From Desulfonauticus submarinus (lineage in GTDB: Bacteria > Desulfobacterota > Desulfovibrionia > Desulfovibrionales > Desulfonatronovibrionaceae), in contig NZ_FNIN01000001.1 of assembly GCF_900104045.1 (NCBI RefSeq), positions 62,001 to 126,000 of the forward strand: a DNA stretch of 64,000 nt, in the 5' to 3' direction. Below the pieces are notes generated by a model that did not search any database, had not been told where the DNA came from, and saw only the letters and a list, made by a program, of their open reading frames with translations. This document shows positions 1 through 8,900 of this stretch, in pieces (positions within the stretch are counted from its first letter, which is position 1; the number at the start of each line of letters is the position of its first letter). The position numbers were made by a program, and so were the translations under genes.

Positions 1-3000
1 ATGATAGCAGTGAGACGTATGAGGGATATTTTATCCCTACTAAGAATTATAAAAAAATAGATGGGGTATGGCAAGAGACTAATGATCCTGAAAGTTGTAG
101 TTTTACTCAGGCAGCACGTACTTACGTTAGTGGAAGAAGTATTTCTGGAGTATGTAGTGGAAGTAAGCTTAACTTTGCTAGAATGGCAAGAATAGATTTG
201 TTGCGCTGGGCTATTACTGGGGGAAGGCCAGATAGTTGTGGAGGAGTTACAGATAAAGATTGTGATCCTGATTTAGCGTGTACAGGAAGTTACTGTACAT
301 TAAAAACAAATTATGGAGTATTAGTAAAAGTACCCACGTCTAGAATAGATGGTCTTGTCCAACGTTTAAGAGAGGAAAAGCCAGAGTCAAGGCCGAGGCT
401 AGGGGTGTTATTTTATAGTACGTATATTTATCCGGATAAAGTATATATAGGAGATTACCCTAATGGTGGAGAAGCAGATACTGATCATCCTTATACTTAT
501 TTTACTCGTTATATTAATGCAATTAATCCTGGTGGTTATACAGCTACAAGTCCAGCAATGTGGGAAGCTTATGATTATTTTAAACAACATAATGATCATC
601 GATATTCTAATGGATTTTTAATGAAAGATAGTAGTCATTTGTTTAGAGATCCTTTGTATGTTTGTGATGCGAATAAGCAGAACTGTGAATTTGTGCCATG
701 TGCTAAAAATTTCATTATATTAGCCTCAGATGGTCAATGGAATGTGGGAGGTAATCCTATCATAAGAACATGTAGTATTAATACTAATTTTGAAAATTAT
801 TCAGCAGACCCTGTAGTACCAGCGTATAGAGTTCATGCCGATGTTTTAAGGCAAGCTAATGGCATAGATGTCAACGTAAATAAGGTATATTCTCTCGGAT
901 TGTTTTTAGGAGGAACAGGAGAACTTTCTTTAAAAAACGTGGCTATGTATGGATCTTTTGATACTTCTGGGAATAAGAGATGGCCAGGGAATAAAAGTGG
1001 CTATCCTTTTGATGTTTGTTTTATGGATGACTGTGGCAATGGCGCTGGGAGTGCATGTACAAATTTACCTCCTTCAAGTTATGATTGGGATACTGACGGG
1101 AATGGTGAACCAGATACTTTTTTTAATGCTAAAACTGCTTCTGAAATTAAGGATACAATTACAGCTTTTATTCAGGCTATTTTAAAAGAAGCATCTTCTG
1201 GTACATCTGTGTCTGTGCTTTCCGAGAAAAGAAAACAAGGAGCTTTAATTCATCAGGCAGTTTTTTATCCGCAGAAAAGATTTTTTGATGCAAATGGAAC
1301 GAGTAAAAAGGTAGATTGGATTGGGAATATATTTACTTATTGGTTCCTTAATACCAAGGAGGCTCAAAATATTCGGGAAGATACAGATCAAGATAAAATT
1401 TTAACAGTTTTAAGCGATAATATTTTAGGCTTTAGTGTGGATAATCAAACAGGTGAGCTTACAATAAATGTTTATAACAGTAGTGCTAACGGTAGTGCGG
1501 ATGTGCAGGTTGGTTCGTATTCTGCTTTAGAAGAAATTAAAACTTTGATCAATGTAGGAAAAGTTTTGGAGCTTACTTCTGCAGATGATAGAAAAATTTA
1601 TGGAGCATATACAGATACAGAGATGGCAGAATTTACTGTTGCTAATAAAACTAAATTTCAAAATTTATTGTATCAAGATTCATCTAAAGTTGATAGTTGT
1701 CTTACAAGTTCTGGAGATGTTGCAGAAAATATTATTAAATATATTAGAGGAGAAGATATTAGTGGCTGTAGAGTTAGAAGGATGGCTAATGGAGTTTGGA
1801 AATTAGGTGATATAATTTATTCTACTCCAGCTGTTGTAAATTATGGTGAGTATGGAGTAATTTTTACAGGTTCTAATGATGGTATGTTACATGCGTTTAA
1901 GGTGGGTAAAACAAGGGCTGATGGTCTTAGTAAAGGACAGGTAGTAAAGTTATGTGATGATAGTTCTGCGGTATGTCAAACAGTAGAACTTGGAAAGGAA
2001 TTATGGGCGTTTATACCTAAAAATGCAATGCCTTATTTGCGGTATTTAGCTGATCCTGATTATCCTTCTTGTCATTTATATTATGTAGATATGCCTCCTT
2101 ATATAATAGAAATGGGTTCTAAAACAATATTAATTGGAGGAATGAGGCTAGGCGGAGGATGTGGTGCTTCTGGAAGCGATGTGGTTCATCCACCTAGTGA
2201 CGTATGTTCTGATCCTGCAAGTTCTAGTTGTGTGGGTAGATCATCTTATTTTGCTTTAGATATTACAGACCCAACAACCCCAAAATTCCTATGGGAATTT
2301 AGTAATAAAGATTTAGGTTTTACTTATTCTGGACCTGCACATATAAAATATGGTGGTAATCATTATATTATATTTGCCTCTGGCCCAACAAGTTATAGAG
2401 GAGATGTAGAACAAGATTTAAAGATATTTGTTCTTAAACTTACAAGTGAAGGAAAAATTGCTTTAAACTATCCAAAAACTATTAATATAGCGCAGAAAAT
2501 TCCTTATTTTGCAAATTCTTTTGCAGGCAGACTGTTTAGTGAAGGGATAGATATGGATAGCAGTGGACGAAAAAATGGCTCTTCGGACTATTTGTATTTA
2601 GGTGTTAATAAAAAGGATGGAAGTTCATGGGTTGGGAATCTGTTGCTTATAAAAATAAATAATGATAATCCAGAATATTGGGGATATGAGAAAGTATTTA
2701 ATACTGATTTGGAACCAGTTGTCTCTAAAGTAGAATATATGAAATGTTTTGATAAGAATTTTATTTACTTTGGTACTGGTAGGTGGTTTTATAAAGAAGA
2801 TAGCCCTGGAAGTGGTTCAAGTGATGTTAATAGTTTATATGGCGTGAGAATTGACGATTGTATTCAAAATGATAATTGTGAGGTAAGTTCTATTGTTGAG
2901 ACACCTGCAGATGCTTGTCATTCTATAGATACAAATGATCTTGGTTTTGCTTGGAGAAAGAAGTTAGATCCAGAAAGTGGTGGATACTTTAAAGAACGAA

Positions 3001-3350
3001 TGATTTCAGATCCTGCTGTGGCTTCAGACTATGATGTAGTCTTTTTTGCTACTACAGAACCAAATGGAGATGTTTGCTCTTTTGGTGGAAGATCGAGGTT
3101 ATGGGGGTTAAATTGTATTTCTGGAGCTGGTTTGACTCAGGATTGTAATGGAAAATATAAACCTAAAGCATTTGATAAAACCGTATATTTACAATTGTCT
3201 AAGGGAAATATTGAACAGATTAAAAAAGATGATTTAGGTGCAGATGGTTCAAGTGGATGGTTTACAGGAGTTACCCCGGAAACAGCTCCCATTATTCCTC
3301 CCTCTCCTGGAGGAAAAGTGGGTAAAATTTTATTATGGATTGAAAAATAG
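1..3350 (+). CDS. pilY1: PilY1-type pilus tip/adhesin protein, 5'-truncated
   Basis: The reading frame is already open at base 3 and runs to a TAG at 3348-3350, so about 1,115 C-terminal residues are present and the true start lies upstream of the window. The first internal Met is at base 183, but translation before it is uninterrupted and protein-like. Visible elements are the end of a von Willebrand A-like fold (IILASDGQWN near base 720), an EF-hand-like acidic loop (DTDGNGEPD near 1090-1115), and a C-terminal beta-propeller beginning near base 1805, where GDIIYSTPAVV and FTGSNDGMLHAF match the hallmark PilY1 propeller blade. It is rich in Cys, as expected for a secreted disulfide-bonded protein. 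Family knowledge: PilY1 sits at the type IV pilus tip with minor pilins and affects adhesion and retraction. The four prepilin genes directly downstream support the call. Confidence 0.9.
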   Translation, partial: DSSETYEGYFIPTKNYKKIDGVWQETNDPESCSFTQAARTYVSGRSISGVCSGSKLNFARMARIDLLRWAITGGRPDSCGGVTDKDCDPDLACTGSYCTLKTNYGVLVKVPTSRIDGLVQRLREEKPESRPRLGVLFYSTYIYPDKVYIGDYPNGGEADTDHPYTYFTRYINAINPGGYTATSPAMWEAYDYFKQHNDHRYSNGFLMKDSSHLFRDPLYVCDANKQNCEFVPCAKNFIILASDGQWNVGGNPIIRTCSINTNFENYSADPVVPAYRVHADVLRQANGIDVNVNKVYSLGLFLGGTGELSLKNVAMYGSFDTSGNKRWPGNKSGYPFDVCFMDDCGNGAGSACTNLPPSSYDWDTDGNGEPDTFFNAKTASEIKDTITAFIQAILKEASSGTSVSVLSEKRKQGALIHQAVFYPQKRFFDANGTSKKVDWIGNIFTYWFLNTKEAQNIREDTDQDKILTVLSDNILGFSVDNQTGELTINVYNSSANGSADVQVGSYSALEEIKTLINVGKVLELTSADDRKIYGAYTDTEMAEFTVANKTKFQNLLYQDSSKVDSCLTSSGDVAENIIKYIRGEDISGCRVRRMANGVWKLGDIIYSTPAVVNYGEYGVIFTGSNDGMLHAFKVGKTRADGLSKGQVVKLCDDSSAVCQTVELGKELWAFIPKNAMPYLRYLADPDYPSCHLYYVDMPPYIIEMGSKTILIGGMRLGGGCGASGSDVVHPPSDVCSDPASSSCVGRSSYFALDITDPTTPKFLWEFSNKDLGFTYSGPAHIKYGGNHYIIFASGPTSYRGDVEQDLKIFVLKLTSEGKIALNYPKTINIAQKIPYFANSFAGRLFSEGIDMDSSGRKNGSSDYLYLGVNKKDGSSWVGNLLLIKINNDNPEYWGYEKVFNTDLEPVVSKVEYMKCFDKNFIYFGTGRWFYKEDSPGSGSSDVNSLYGVRIDDCIQNDNCEVSSIVETPADACHSIDTNDLGFAWRKKLDPESGGYFKERMISDPAVASDYDVVFFATTEPNGDVCSFGGRSRLWGLNCISGAGLTQDCNGKYKPKAFDKTVYLQLSKGNIEQIKKDDLGADGSSGWFTGVTPETAPIIPPSPGGKVGKILLWIEK

Positions 3351-3364
3351 GAAGATTTGTGCTT

Positions 3365-3820
3365 ATGAAAAAGAACAGTAGAGAAGGATTTACTTTAACT
3401 GAGGTTTTAATTGTTATAGTGATTATTGGGATTATGACGGCAATGGGAGTACCTGCTTTTACTAAATGGATTCAAAAATATCATATAGAATCTGATGTAA
3501 AAAATATGGCAGCTCTGTTACAAGAAGGAAGGGTGCGTGCTTTTACTCATAAAGTTAGTTTATCTTTTAGTATAAGTAATAAGCAGGCTTGCTTAAAAGA
3601 GAATACAGCTATTATAAAGTGTATAAATTTAAATACAGGATTTAATAATGCTACTCTTAACATAAGCAAAAGAGGATATTTTGAGAATCAATCTAGCGTT
3701 ATTCCTAGTAATATCGCTAGTGTTGTTAATGTTAGTCCAGAATATTCTTGTATAACTGTTTCTAGGTTAAGAGTAAGAATGGGGGCAGTAGATAGAAATG
3801 GTGCGTGTATACTTAAATAA
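3365..3820 (+). CDS. Prepilin-like minor pilin, FimT/GspH type
   Basis: About 151 residues with a classic class III prepilin leader and N-terminal helix: a basic leader, then EGFTLTEVLIVIVIIG, with processing expected after Gly and Glu at mature position 5. The body is a GspH/FimT-sized globular domain with a late Cys pair. A GTG at 3359 is an alternative start. ATG 3365 is preferred because AGGAAG (3349-3354) is then about 10 nt upstream instead of 4. It follows pilY1 by about 14 nt and overlaps the next prepilin gene by 23 nt, so it is surely cotranscribed. Expected role: minor pilin in the tip complex that primes pilus assembly. FimT and FimU cannot be separated by eye. Confidence 0.85.
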   Translation: MKKNSREGFTLTEVLIVIVIIGIMTAMGVPAFTKWIQKYHIESDVKNMAALLQEGRVRAFTHKVSLSFSISNKQACLKENTAIIKCINLNTGFNNATLNISKRGYFENQSSVIPSNIASVVNVSPEYSCITVSRLRVRMGAVDRNGACILK

Positions 3821-4196
3821 AAATAATATGAAAGGTTTTACTTTAGTTGAGGCTATTGTTTCAATGCTTATCTTGTCAATCCTATTAATAGGATTGCTTG
3901 CTTCTTTTTTAAAAGCAATAGATATTAATGTTTATAATTATTTAAGAGATGAGGCAGTGAAAATAGCTCAATTTGAATTAGAAGAGTGTAGAAATAAACC
4001 ATTTTCTAACATTGTAAATAGTAATTCTACAGTAAATGTTCAATTTAGAAATTCTAATTATGTTTATAATGTAGTAAAAACAGTAAATGATTTAGTTGGT
4101 ATGAAAGAGGTTAAGGTTCAGGTAGATTGGAGTTATAAGGGAAGAAATTGTTCTTATTCTGTAAGTACGGTAATTAGGGACCAATCAAACTACTAA
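3798..4196 (+). CDS. pilV: Prepilin-like minor pilin, PilV type
   Basis: 132 residues. The leader ends in MKGFTLVEAIVSMLILSILL: Gly-Phe cleavage site, Glu5 and an unbroken hydrophobic helix, all typical of PilV-like minor pilins. The start is uncertain. ATG 3798 overlaps the preceding gene and gives a 13-residue leader. ATG 3828 gives a minimal leader of only MKG. Neither has a strong Shine-Dalgarno. The C-terminal part (DWSYKGRNCSYSVSTVI) resembles the PilV C-terminal strand region. Second prepilin of the four-gene set, probably translationally coupled to the first. Confidence 0.8.
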   Translation: MVRVYLNKNNMKGFTLVEAIVSMLILSILLIGLLASFLKAIDINVYNYLRDEAVKIAQFELEECRNKPFSNIVNSNSTVNVQFRNSNYVYNVVKTVNDLVGMKEVKVQVDWSYKGRNCSYSVSTVIRDQSNY

Positions 4197-4210
4197 TTGG
4201 GAAGATTGTT

Positions 4211-5095
4211 ATGAATAATAGAGAAAAAGGTGTTGGCTTAATCGAAGTATTGGTATCAATGGCAGTTATTTTATTAATTCTTGGCATTACGTATAAAAGT
4301 TATAATACTTTATTGGGTGGATTTAAAGAAGAAACTAAGTCTGTGGAAACTCAGATAGAAAAATTAACTTCTTTAGAACTCATTAGGTTAGATATTGAGC
4401 ATGCTGGATATGGGATTGCTTCAGATACCAATGATAAAATTATTGCTTTTGATAATTCTACAAAAACATTAACTATTAGAAGTACAATCAACAATACTGA
4501 CAAATCTACGCGAGGTTATGTGTTAGCTGATTGTATATCAAATAAATGGGAAGATAGAAGAGAAGATCAGACAAATAATAATTTAGTTTATATTTCATTA
4601 GGAAACAAAACATTTGTCTCTAATGGAGTATATAATACTTGTCCTGGGACAGATGTTTATTTAGGCTTTCCTTATGAAACAAATGCCACAGGATGTAGTT
4701 CACAAAAATGTAGCAAAATAGAATACGCTTTAAGCAATAATCAGGATTTGGATAAATGTAATCCATATACTCGTAATTTGCAGAGATTGGTTGGAGGAGG
4801 AACGACTCCTATTGTTAATTGCGTGGCTGATTTTCAAATTCGGTTTGAACTTGATACAAATGATGATGGAGTAATTGATAATATAACTACAACTGCTCCT
4901 ACTACTAATAGTGATATTAGAAAACAACTAAAAGCTGTGAGAGTTTATTTATTGGTTCAAGAAGGACAAGAGGATAAGAAATATAATTTTACAGGTAACT
5001 CTACAATTGATGGCATAAATTTACAACTTCCTACAGATTATCAACATTATAGATGGAAGGTTATTAAAATGATTGTGAAACCTCTTAATTTATAA
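4211..5095 (+). CDS. pilW: Prepilin-like minor pilin, PilW/PulJ type
   Basis: 294 residues, the largest of the pseudopilins, as is usual for PilW. The N-terminus reads REKGVGLIEVLVSMAVILLIL: cleavage after Gly, Glu at mature position 5, then a hydrophobic helix. Several Cys in the globular domain (CISNK, TCPGTD, CSSQKCSK, CNPY, NCVADF) suggest disulfides. An acidic DTNDDGVID segment (bases about 4850-4885) looks like a calcium-binding loop; that is inference from the motif alone. GGGAAG lies 8 nt before ATG 4211. It lies 14 nt after pilV and before the PilX-like gene. Confidence 0.82.
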   Translation: MNNREKGVGLIEVLVSMAVILLILGITYKSYNTLLGGFKEETKSVETQIEKLTSLELIRLDIEHAGYGIASDTNDKIIAFDNSTKTLTIRSTINNTDKSTRGYVLADCISNKWEDRREDQTNNNLVYISLGNKTFVSNGVYNTCPGTDVYLGFPYETNATGCSSQKCSKIEYALSNNQDLDKCNPYTRNLQRLVGGGTTPIVNCVADFQIRFELDTNDDGVIDNITTTAPTTNSDIRKQLKAVRVYLLVQEGQEDKKYNFTGNSTIDGINLQLPTDYQHYRWKVIKMIVKPLNL

Positions 5096-5108
5096 ACAGA
5101 GGATAATA

Positions 5109-5522
5109 ATGATGAGAACAAAATATAATGAATCAGGTATTGCTTTAATAAGCACTTTAGTTTTAGGTTTAATTGCAATGGGATTTATCTCTGCCTTGTT
5201 TTATATGCTAACAACAGGTAGTACTCTTTCTGGAAGTCAGAAAAAATATGAAGGAGCATTAGAAGTCAGTAAAGGTGTAACTGACTATATAATTGTTAAA
5301 ATTCTTGATGATCAACTAACATGCAATGGAGGCGGTACATGCAATAAAAATAGTACGGTTGATATTGTTGGTTTTAATGTTCCTGGGTATACAATGAATG
5401 CAACTTTAGTAGATAAAATTGGCACTGTTAATTATTCTATTTATGCATTTCAGATAGATGTTAATTCTACAGTAGGTGGAGAAAAGGCCTCTATTGAATT
5501 TGTGTATAGGGTTGATTTGTAA
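5109..5522 (+). CDS. pilX: PilX-like minor pilin
   Basis: 137 residues beginning MMRTKYNESGIALISTLVLG. The Gly-Ile cleavage site and hydrophobic helix are those of a PilX N-terminal domain, but mature residue 5 is Ser rather than Glu. Lack of Glu5 is a known property of tip-capping GspK/PilX-type subunits. GAGG precedes the start by about 7 nt. Last gene of the pilus operon, followed by a strong hairpin at 5546-5575. Confidence 0.78.
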   Translation: MMRTKYNESGIALISTLVLGLIAMGFISALFYMLTTGSTLSGSQKKYEGALEVSKGVTDYIIVKILDDQLTCNGGGTCNKNSTVDIVGFNVPGYTMNATLVDKIGTVNYSIYAFQIDVNSTVGGEKASIEFVYRVDL

Positions 5523-5545
5523 TTTTGATTTTTGAGATAATGAAC

Positions 5546-5575
5546 AAAAAGGGGGATATATCCCCCTTTTTTATT
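5546..5575. terminator. Bidirectional rho-independent terminator between pilX and uraA
   Basis: A perfect palindrome GGGGGATATATCCCCC (5551-5566) is flanked by A5 on the left and T6 on the right, so it has a U-tract on both strands. It lies between two convergent transcription units, and its right arm overlaps the uraA stop codon. Confidence 0.92.
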
Positions 5576-6809
5576 CTCTTTTTCCAGGTAAAATCAAATT
5601 TAAAAATACACCAACAATACCTGCAAGTCCAATTCCTTTTAGAGTAAACTCGCCTGCAGAAAAAGCCATTCCTCCTACACCAAAAATAACTATAATTGCC
5701 ACTATAGCAAGATTACGGGCTTCCATTAAGTCTGTTTGAGCTTTTACTAATGTATTTATTCCTACAACCATAATGGCTCCAAAAAGTAAAATAAGTATTC
5801 CTCCCATTACAGGCACAGGAATAGTTTGAAGAAATGCGCCTAATTTCCCTACAAATGAAAGTAAAATAGCACAAATTGCTGCCCAGGTCATAATTGCAGG
5901 ATTAAATATTTTTATTAAAGCTACAGCTCCTGTAACTTCTGAATAAGTTGTATTTGGTGGGCCTCCTAAAAAAGAGGCTAAAGAAGTTGCAAGACCGTCT
6001 CCTAAAAGTGTCTTATGTACTCCAGGATCTTTTAAATAGTCTTTTCCTGTAACTGAACTTATAGCTAAAATATCTCCAAAATGTTCAATTGCAGGTGCAA
6101 TGGCTACTGGTGCTATAAATAATATAGCTTGAAGGTTCCATTCTGGAAAAGTAAAGTTTGGTATTGCAAACCAAGGGGCTTTTAAAACTGGGCTAAAGTC
6201 TACTAAGCCTAGGGGAATAGAAATAATATAACCTACGATTATACCACATAAGATAGGAATAAGTTTAAATATACCCTTTCCAAAAAGGGATACTATTACA
6301 GTAGTAATTAACGATATCATAGATACTGCAATAGCTATTTTTTCAGGTACTAATACAACACTTCCGTCTCCTGTTTTTCCCATTGCCATATGCACTGCAA
6401 CAGGAGCTAAGATAAGTCCTATAACCATAATAACAGGACCAGTAACAATCGGAGGAAGCAGATTTTCTAAAATTCTTACTCCTTTAATGGATATGAGTAT
6501 ACTTAAAAGAATATAAATTACCCCTGCTGCTGCCAAACCACACAAAGTACCTGGTATGCCCCATGTTTTTACTCCGTATATGATAGGGGCAATAAAGGCA
6601 AAGGAAGATGCAAGAAATACAGGTACTTTGCCTTTAGTAATTATTTGAAAAAGTAGAGTTCCTGCCCCTGCAGTAAATAGAGCTACATTAGGATCAAGTC
6701 CTGTTAAAATTGGTACTAATACTAATGCACCAAAGGCTACAAAAAGCATTTGTGCTCCGATAATAGAGTCTTTTAGCCTAAAATTGTACTTTGTTGGATC
6801 TTGCGCCAT
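5571..6809 (-). CDS. uraA: Uracil permease, NCS2/nucleobase-cation symporter-2 family
   Basis: 412 residues, very hydrophobic, about 14 membrane segments expected. It imports uracil with a proton. Key family residues are present at nearly the E. coli UraA positions: Glu242 in APAIEHFGD and Glu291 in GGPPNTTYSE. The N-terminal QMLFVAFGALVLVPILTGLDP and NTTYSEVTGAVAL are standard NCS2 signatures. It lies directly downstream of upp on the same strand with a good ribosome-binding site (AAAGGAGG) before ATG 6809, but a terminator hairpin separates the two genes. Confidence 0.94.
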   Translation of the reverse strand: MAQDPTKYNFRLKDSIIGAQMLFVAFGALVLVPILTGLDPNVALFTAGAGTLLFQIITKGKVPVFLASSFAFIAPIIYGVKTWGIPGTLCGLAAAGVIYILLSILISIKGVRILENLLPPIVTGPVIMVIGLILAPVAVHMAMGKTGDGSVVLVPEKIAIAVSMISLITTVIVSLFGKGIFKLIPILCGIIVGYIISIPLGLVDFSPVLKAPWFAIPNFTFPEWNLQAILFIAPVAIAPAIEHFGDILAISSVTGKDYLKDPGVHKTLLGDGLATSLASFLGGPPNTTYSEVTGAVALIKIFNPAIMTWAAICAILLSFVGKLGAFLQTIPVPVMGGILILLFGAIMVVGINTLVKAQTDLMEARNLAIVAIIVIFGVGGMAFSAGEFTLKGIGLAGIVGVFLNLILPGKRE

Positions 6810-6844
6810 AAAACCTCCTTTTACCGTTCAATGGTTTTTAAAAA

Positions 6845-6879
6845 GATCAAAAAAATAGGCACCCTTTTGGTGCCTATTT
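6845..6879 (-). terminator. Intercistronic terminator/attenuator between upp and uraA
   Basis: On the minus strand an 11-bp stem (arms 6869-6879 and 6853-6863, 5-nt loop) is followed by a run of seven T that includes the base of the stem, then GATCTTTT. The upp stop codon (6874-6876) is inside the stem. The form is that of an intrinsic terminator, but uraA starts only 43 nt further on, and I see no convincing promoter in between. Confidence 0.8.
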
Positions 6880-7500
6880 AGTGCCAAATATTTTATCTCC
6901 TGCATCTCCAAGCCCAGGTAAGATATATCCTTTGTCGTTTAGTCGATCATCTATAGCAGCAGTAAATATTTCCACATCAGGATGTTTTTCTGTAACCTTT
7001 TTTAATCCTTCTGGTGCAGAGACTAAAAAAAGTCCTTTTATTTTTTGACAACCAGCTTTTTTTAAAAGTTCTATGGTAGCTATTAAAGTTCCGCCAGTAG
7101 CTAACATAGGGTCTAGAATAAGGGCAATTCTATTTTTGATATTTTTAGCTAGTTTTACATAATATTGAACAGGTTTTAATGTTTCTTCATTCCTATATAA
7201 TCCTACAATACTGACTTTTGCCCCAGGTATTAGGTCTAAAACACCATCTAACATGCCAAGTCCTGCTCTTAAAATAGGTACAACAGTGATTTTTTTACCT
7301 TTTATGGTTTCTACTTCTACATTACCAGCCCATCCTTGAATTATCATTTTTTCTGTTTCTAAGTCTTTAGTTGCCTCGTAAGTTAACAGTCTTGCTATTT
7401 CTGAGGCTAGTTCTCGAAAATTTTTAGTGCTTATATCGTGTTTGCGCATTATCCCAAGTTTATGTTTTACAAGGGGATGGTCTACTAGAGTTACAGCCAT
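6874..7500 (-). CDS. upp: Uracil phosphoribosyltransferase
   Basis: 208 residues, the usual length. It converts uracil and PRPP to UMP in pyrimidine salvage. The PRPP-binding loop DPMLATGGT is present, as are [10 protein letters not shown] and the C-terminal uracil-contact region [21 protein letters not shown] 7500 is preceded by AAAGGAGG. It pairs with the uracil importer uraA downstream. Confidence 0.97.
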   Translation of the reverse strand: MAVTLVDHPLVKHKLGIMRKHDISTKNFRELASEIARLLTYEATKDLETEKMIIQGWAGNVEVETIKGKKITVVPILRAGLGMLDGVLDLIPGAKVSIVGLYRNEETLKPVQYYVKLAKNIKNRIALILDPMLATGGTLIATIELLKKAGCQKIKGLFLVSAPEGLKKVTEKHPDVEIFTAAIDDRLNDKGYILPGLGDAGDKIFGTK

Positions 7501-7759
7501 TTTTTCCTCCTTTTTTTGCCAAATTGCCTATGCTTAATCGGAAATGGTTTGTTGGGTCAAGTAAAGTTTTGAATATAAAAAGGTAGAAGTCAGGCTTGAA
7601 AATTAGATAAGATAATTACTTATTTTTTTGTTTAACTTATATAATTTTTTGTAATTGTTAGGATTTTTTAATTTTTTGTTAATTAAAGAATGATGGACTT
7701 GACTTTTTGATGATAATGCTCATCTTTTTATTATTTTTTTGAGTTAAAAAGAGGGAGCT

Positions 7760-8305
7760 ATGGATAAGATAAGAATAGGTCCAGAAAATTTTTATCTTGT
7801 ACACGGAGATATTACAAAGGCTAAAGTTGATGCTATTGTAAATGCAGCTAATCCACAATTAGCTGGTGGGGGTGGCGTAGATGGAGCTATTCATAGAGCT
7901 GCTGGCCCTGATCTTTTAAAAGCAGGACAAGAAATAGTAGCTAAGCAAGGATTTCTTGCTACTGGAGAAGCTGTGATTACTCCAGGCTTTAACCTTTATG
8001 CAAGGCATGTTATTCATACAGTGGGTCCTATCTGGCAAGGAGGGCGTAATAGAGAAAAAGAGCTATTAAAAAAAGCATATTTTTCTTGTTTAAAGTTAGC
8101 ATATGATTATAAGATTAAAACAATTGCCTTTCCAGCTATAAGTTGTGGAGTATATGGTTTTCCTTTAGATTTGGCAGCACCTATTGCCTTGGATGCTTTG
8201 AATGAAGGTTTAAAAAATAAATGGATCCAAGAGATTTATTTTTATCTTTACAATAAGGAAGTGTTTAGAGTGTTTTTAGAGGAAGCTAAAAGATTGTTTA
8301 AATAG
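7760..8305 (+). CDS. Macro-domain protein, YmdB/O-acetyl-ADP-ribose deacetylase-like
   Basis: 181 residues consisting of a single macro domain. Motifs in order: [25 protein letters not shown] (adenosine and distal-ribose binding, with the Asn and the glycine loop), VIHTVGPIW and [12 protein letters not shown] (phosphate loop). These are the residues that hydrolytic MacroD-type enzymes use to remove O-acetyl from ADP-ribose or ADP-ribose from proteins. The Cys in AISCGVYG is where Thr is commoner. GAGGGAG precedes ATG 7760. The stop is 10 nt before hslV, so it is probably cotranscribed with the HslVU protease. The substrate cannot be read from sequence. Confidence 0.9.
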   Translation: MDKIRIGPENFYLVHGDITKAKVDAIVNAANPQLAGGGGVDGAIHRAAGPDLLKAGQEIVAKQGFLATGEAVITPGFNLYARHVIHTVGPIWQGGRNREKELLKKAYFSCLKLAYDYKIKTIAFPAISCGVYGFPLDLAAPIALDALNEGLKNKWIQEIYFYLYNKEVFRVFLEEAKRLFK

Positions 8306-8315
8306 GAGTGAATTT

Positions 8316-8849
8316 ATGGAAGTTAGAGGTACAACTATTTTGGCTGTTAGAGCTAAAGATGAAGTGGCTATGGGAGGTGATGGCCAAGTAACAATGGGAC
8401 AAGCTATTGTTTTAAAACATAAAGCCAAAAAAGTAAGACGTCTTTATCAAGGAAAGGTTTTAGCTGGTTTTGCAGGAGCTACAGCAGATGCATTTACTTT
8501 ATTTGAAAAGTTTGAAGGGAAACTGGAAGAATTTAATGGTAATATCTTACGGGCAAGTGTGGAATTGGCCAAAGAATGGAGAATGGATAAATATTTAAGA
8601 CGATTAGAGGCTATGTTAATAGTAGCAGATAAAGAACATATTCTAGTTTTAAGTGGTACAGGAGATGTAATTGAACCAGATGATGGGGTTGTGGCAATTG
8701 GTTCTGGGGGAGCATACGCCTTAGCTGCTGCTAGAGCTTTACTGAGGAATACAGATTTAAAAGCAAGAGAAATAGTTAAGGATTCTTTAAATATAGCTGC
8801 TGAAATTTGTGTTTATACAAATCAAAATATTGTTTTAGAGGTTTTATAA
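8316..8849 (+). CDS. hslV: ATP-dependent protease subunit HslV
   Basis: 177 residues; threonine peptidase that forms the proteolytic core of HslVU (ClpQY). The protein begins [12 protein letters not shown]. The catalytic Thr that normally follows Met1 is here Thr6, so a five-residue leader MEVRG must be removed. Downstream motifs are canonical: [29 protein letters not shown] and [23 protein letters not shown] precedes ATG 8316. hslU follows after about 50 nt. Confidence 0.95.
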   Translation: MEVRGTTILAVRAKDEVAMGGDGQVTMGQAIVLKHKAKKVRRLYQGKVLAGFAGATADAFTLFEKFEGKLEEFNGNILRASVELAKEWRMDKYLRRLEAMLIVADKEHILVLSGTGDVIEPDDGVVAIGSGGAYALAAARALLRNTDLKAREIVKDSLNIAAEICVYTNQNIVLEVL

Positions 8850-8900
8850 TTTTTAATTGGTCAAGCCAATAAGTTAGAAAATATCAAAGAGGAGATGCAT

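Noticed and set aside
7699-7728. TTGACT as a -35 for the macro-hslVU operon
   Set aside because: No acceptable -10 at 16-18 nt spacing, so no promoter was annotated.
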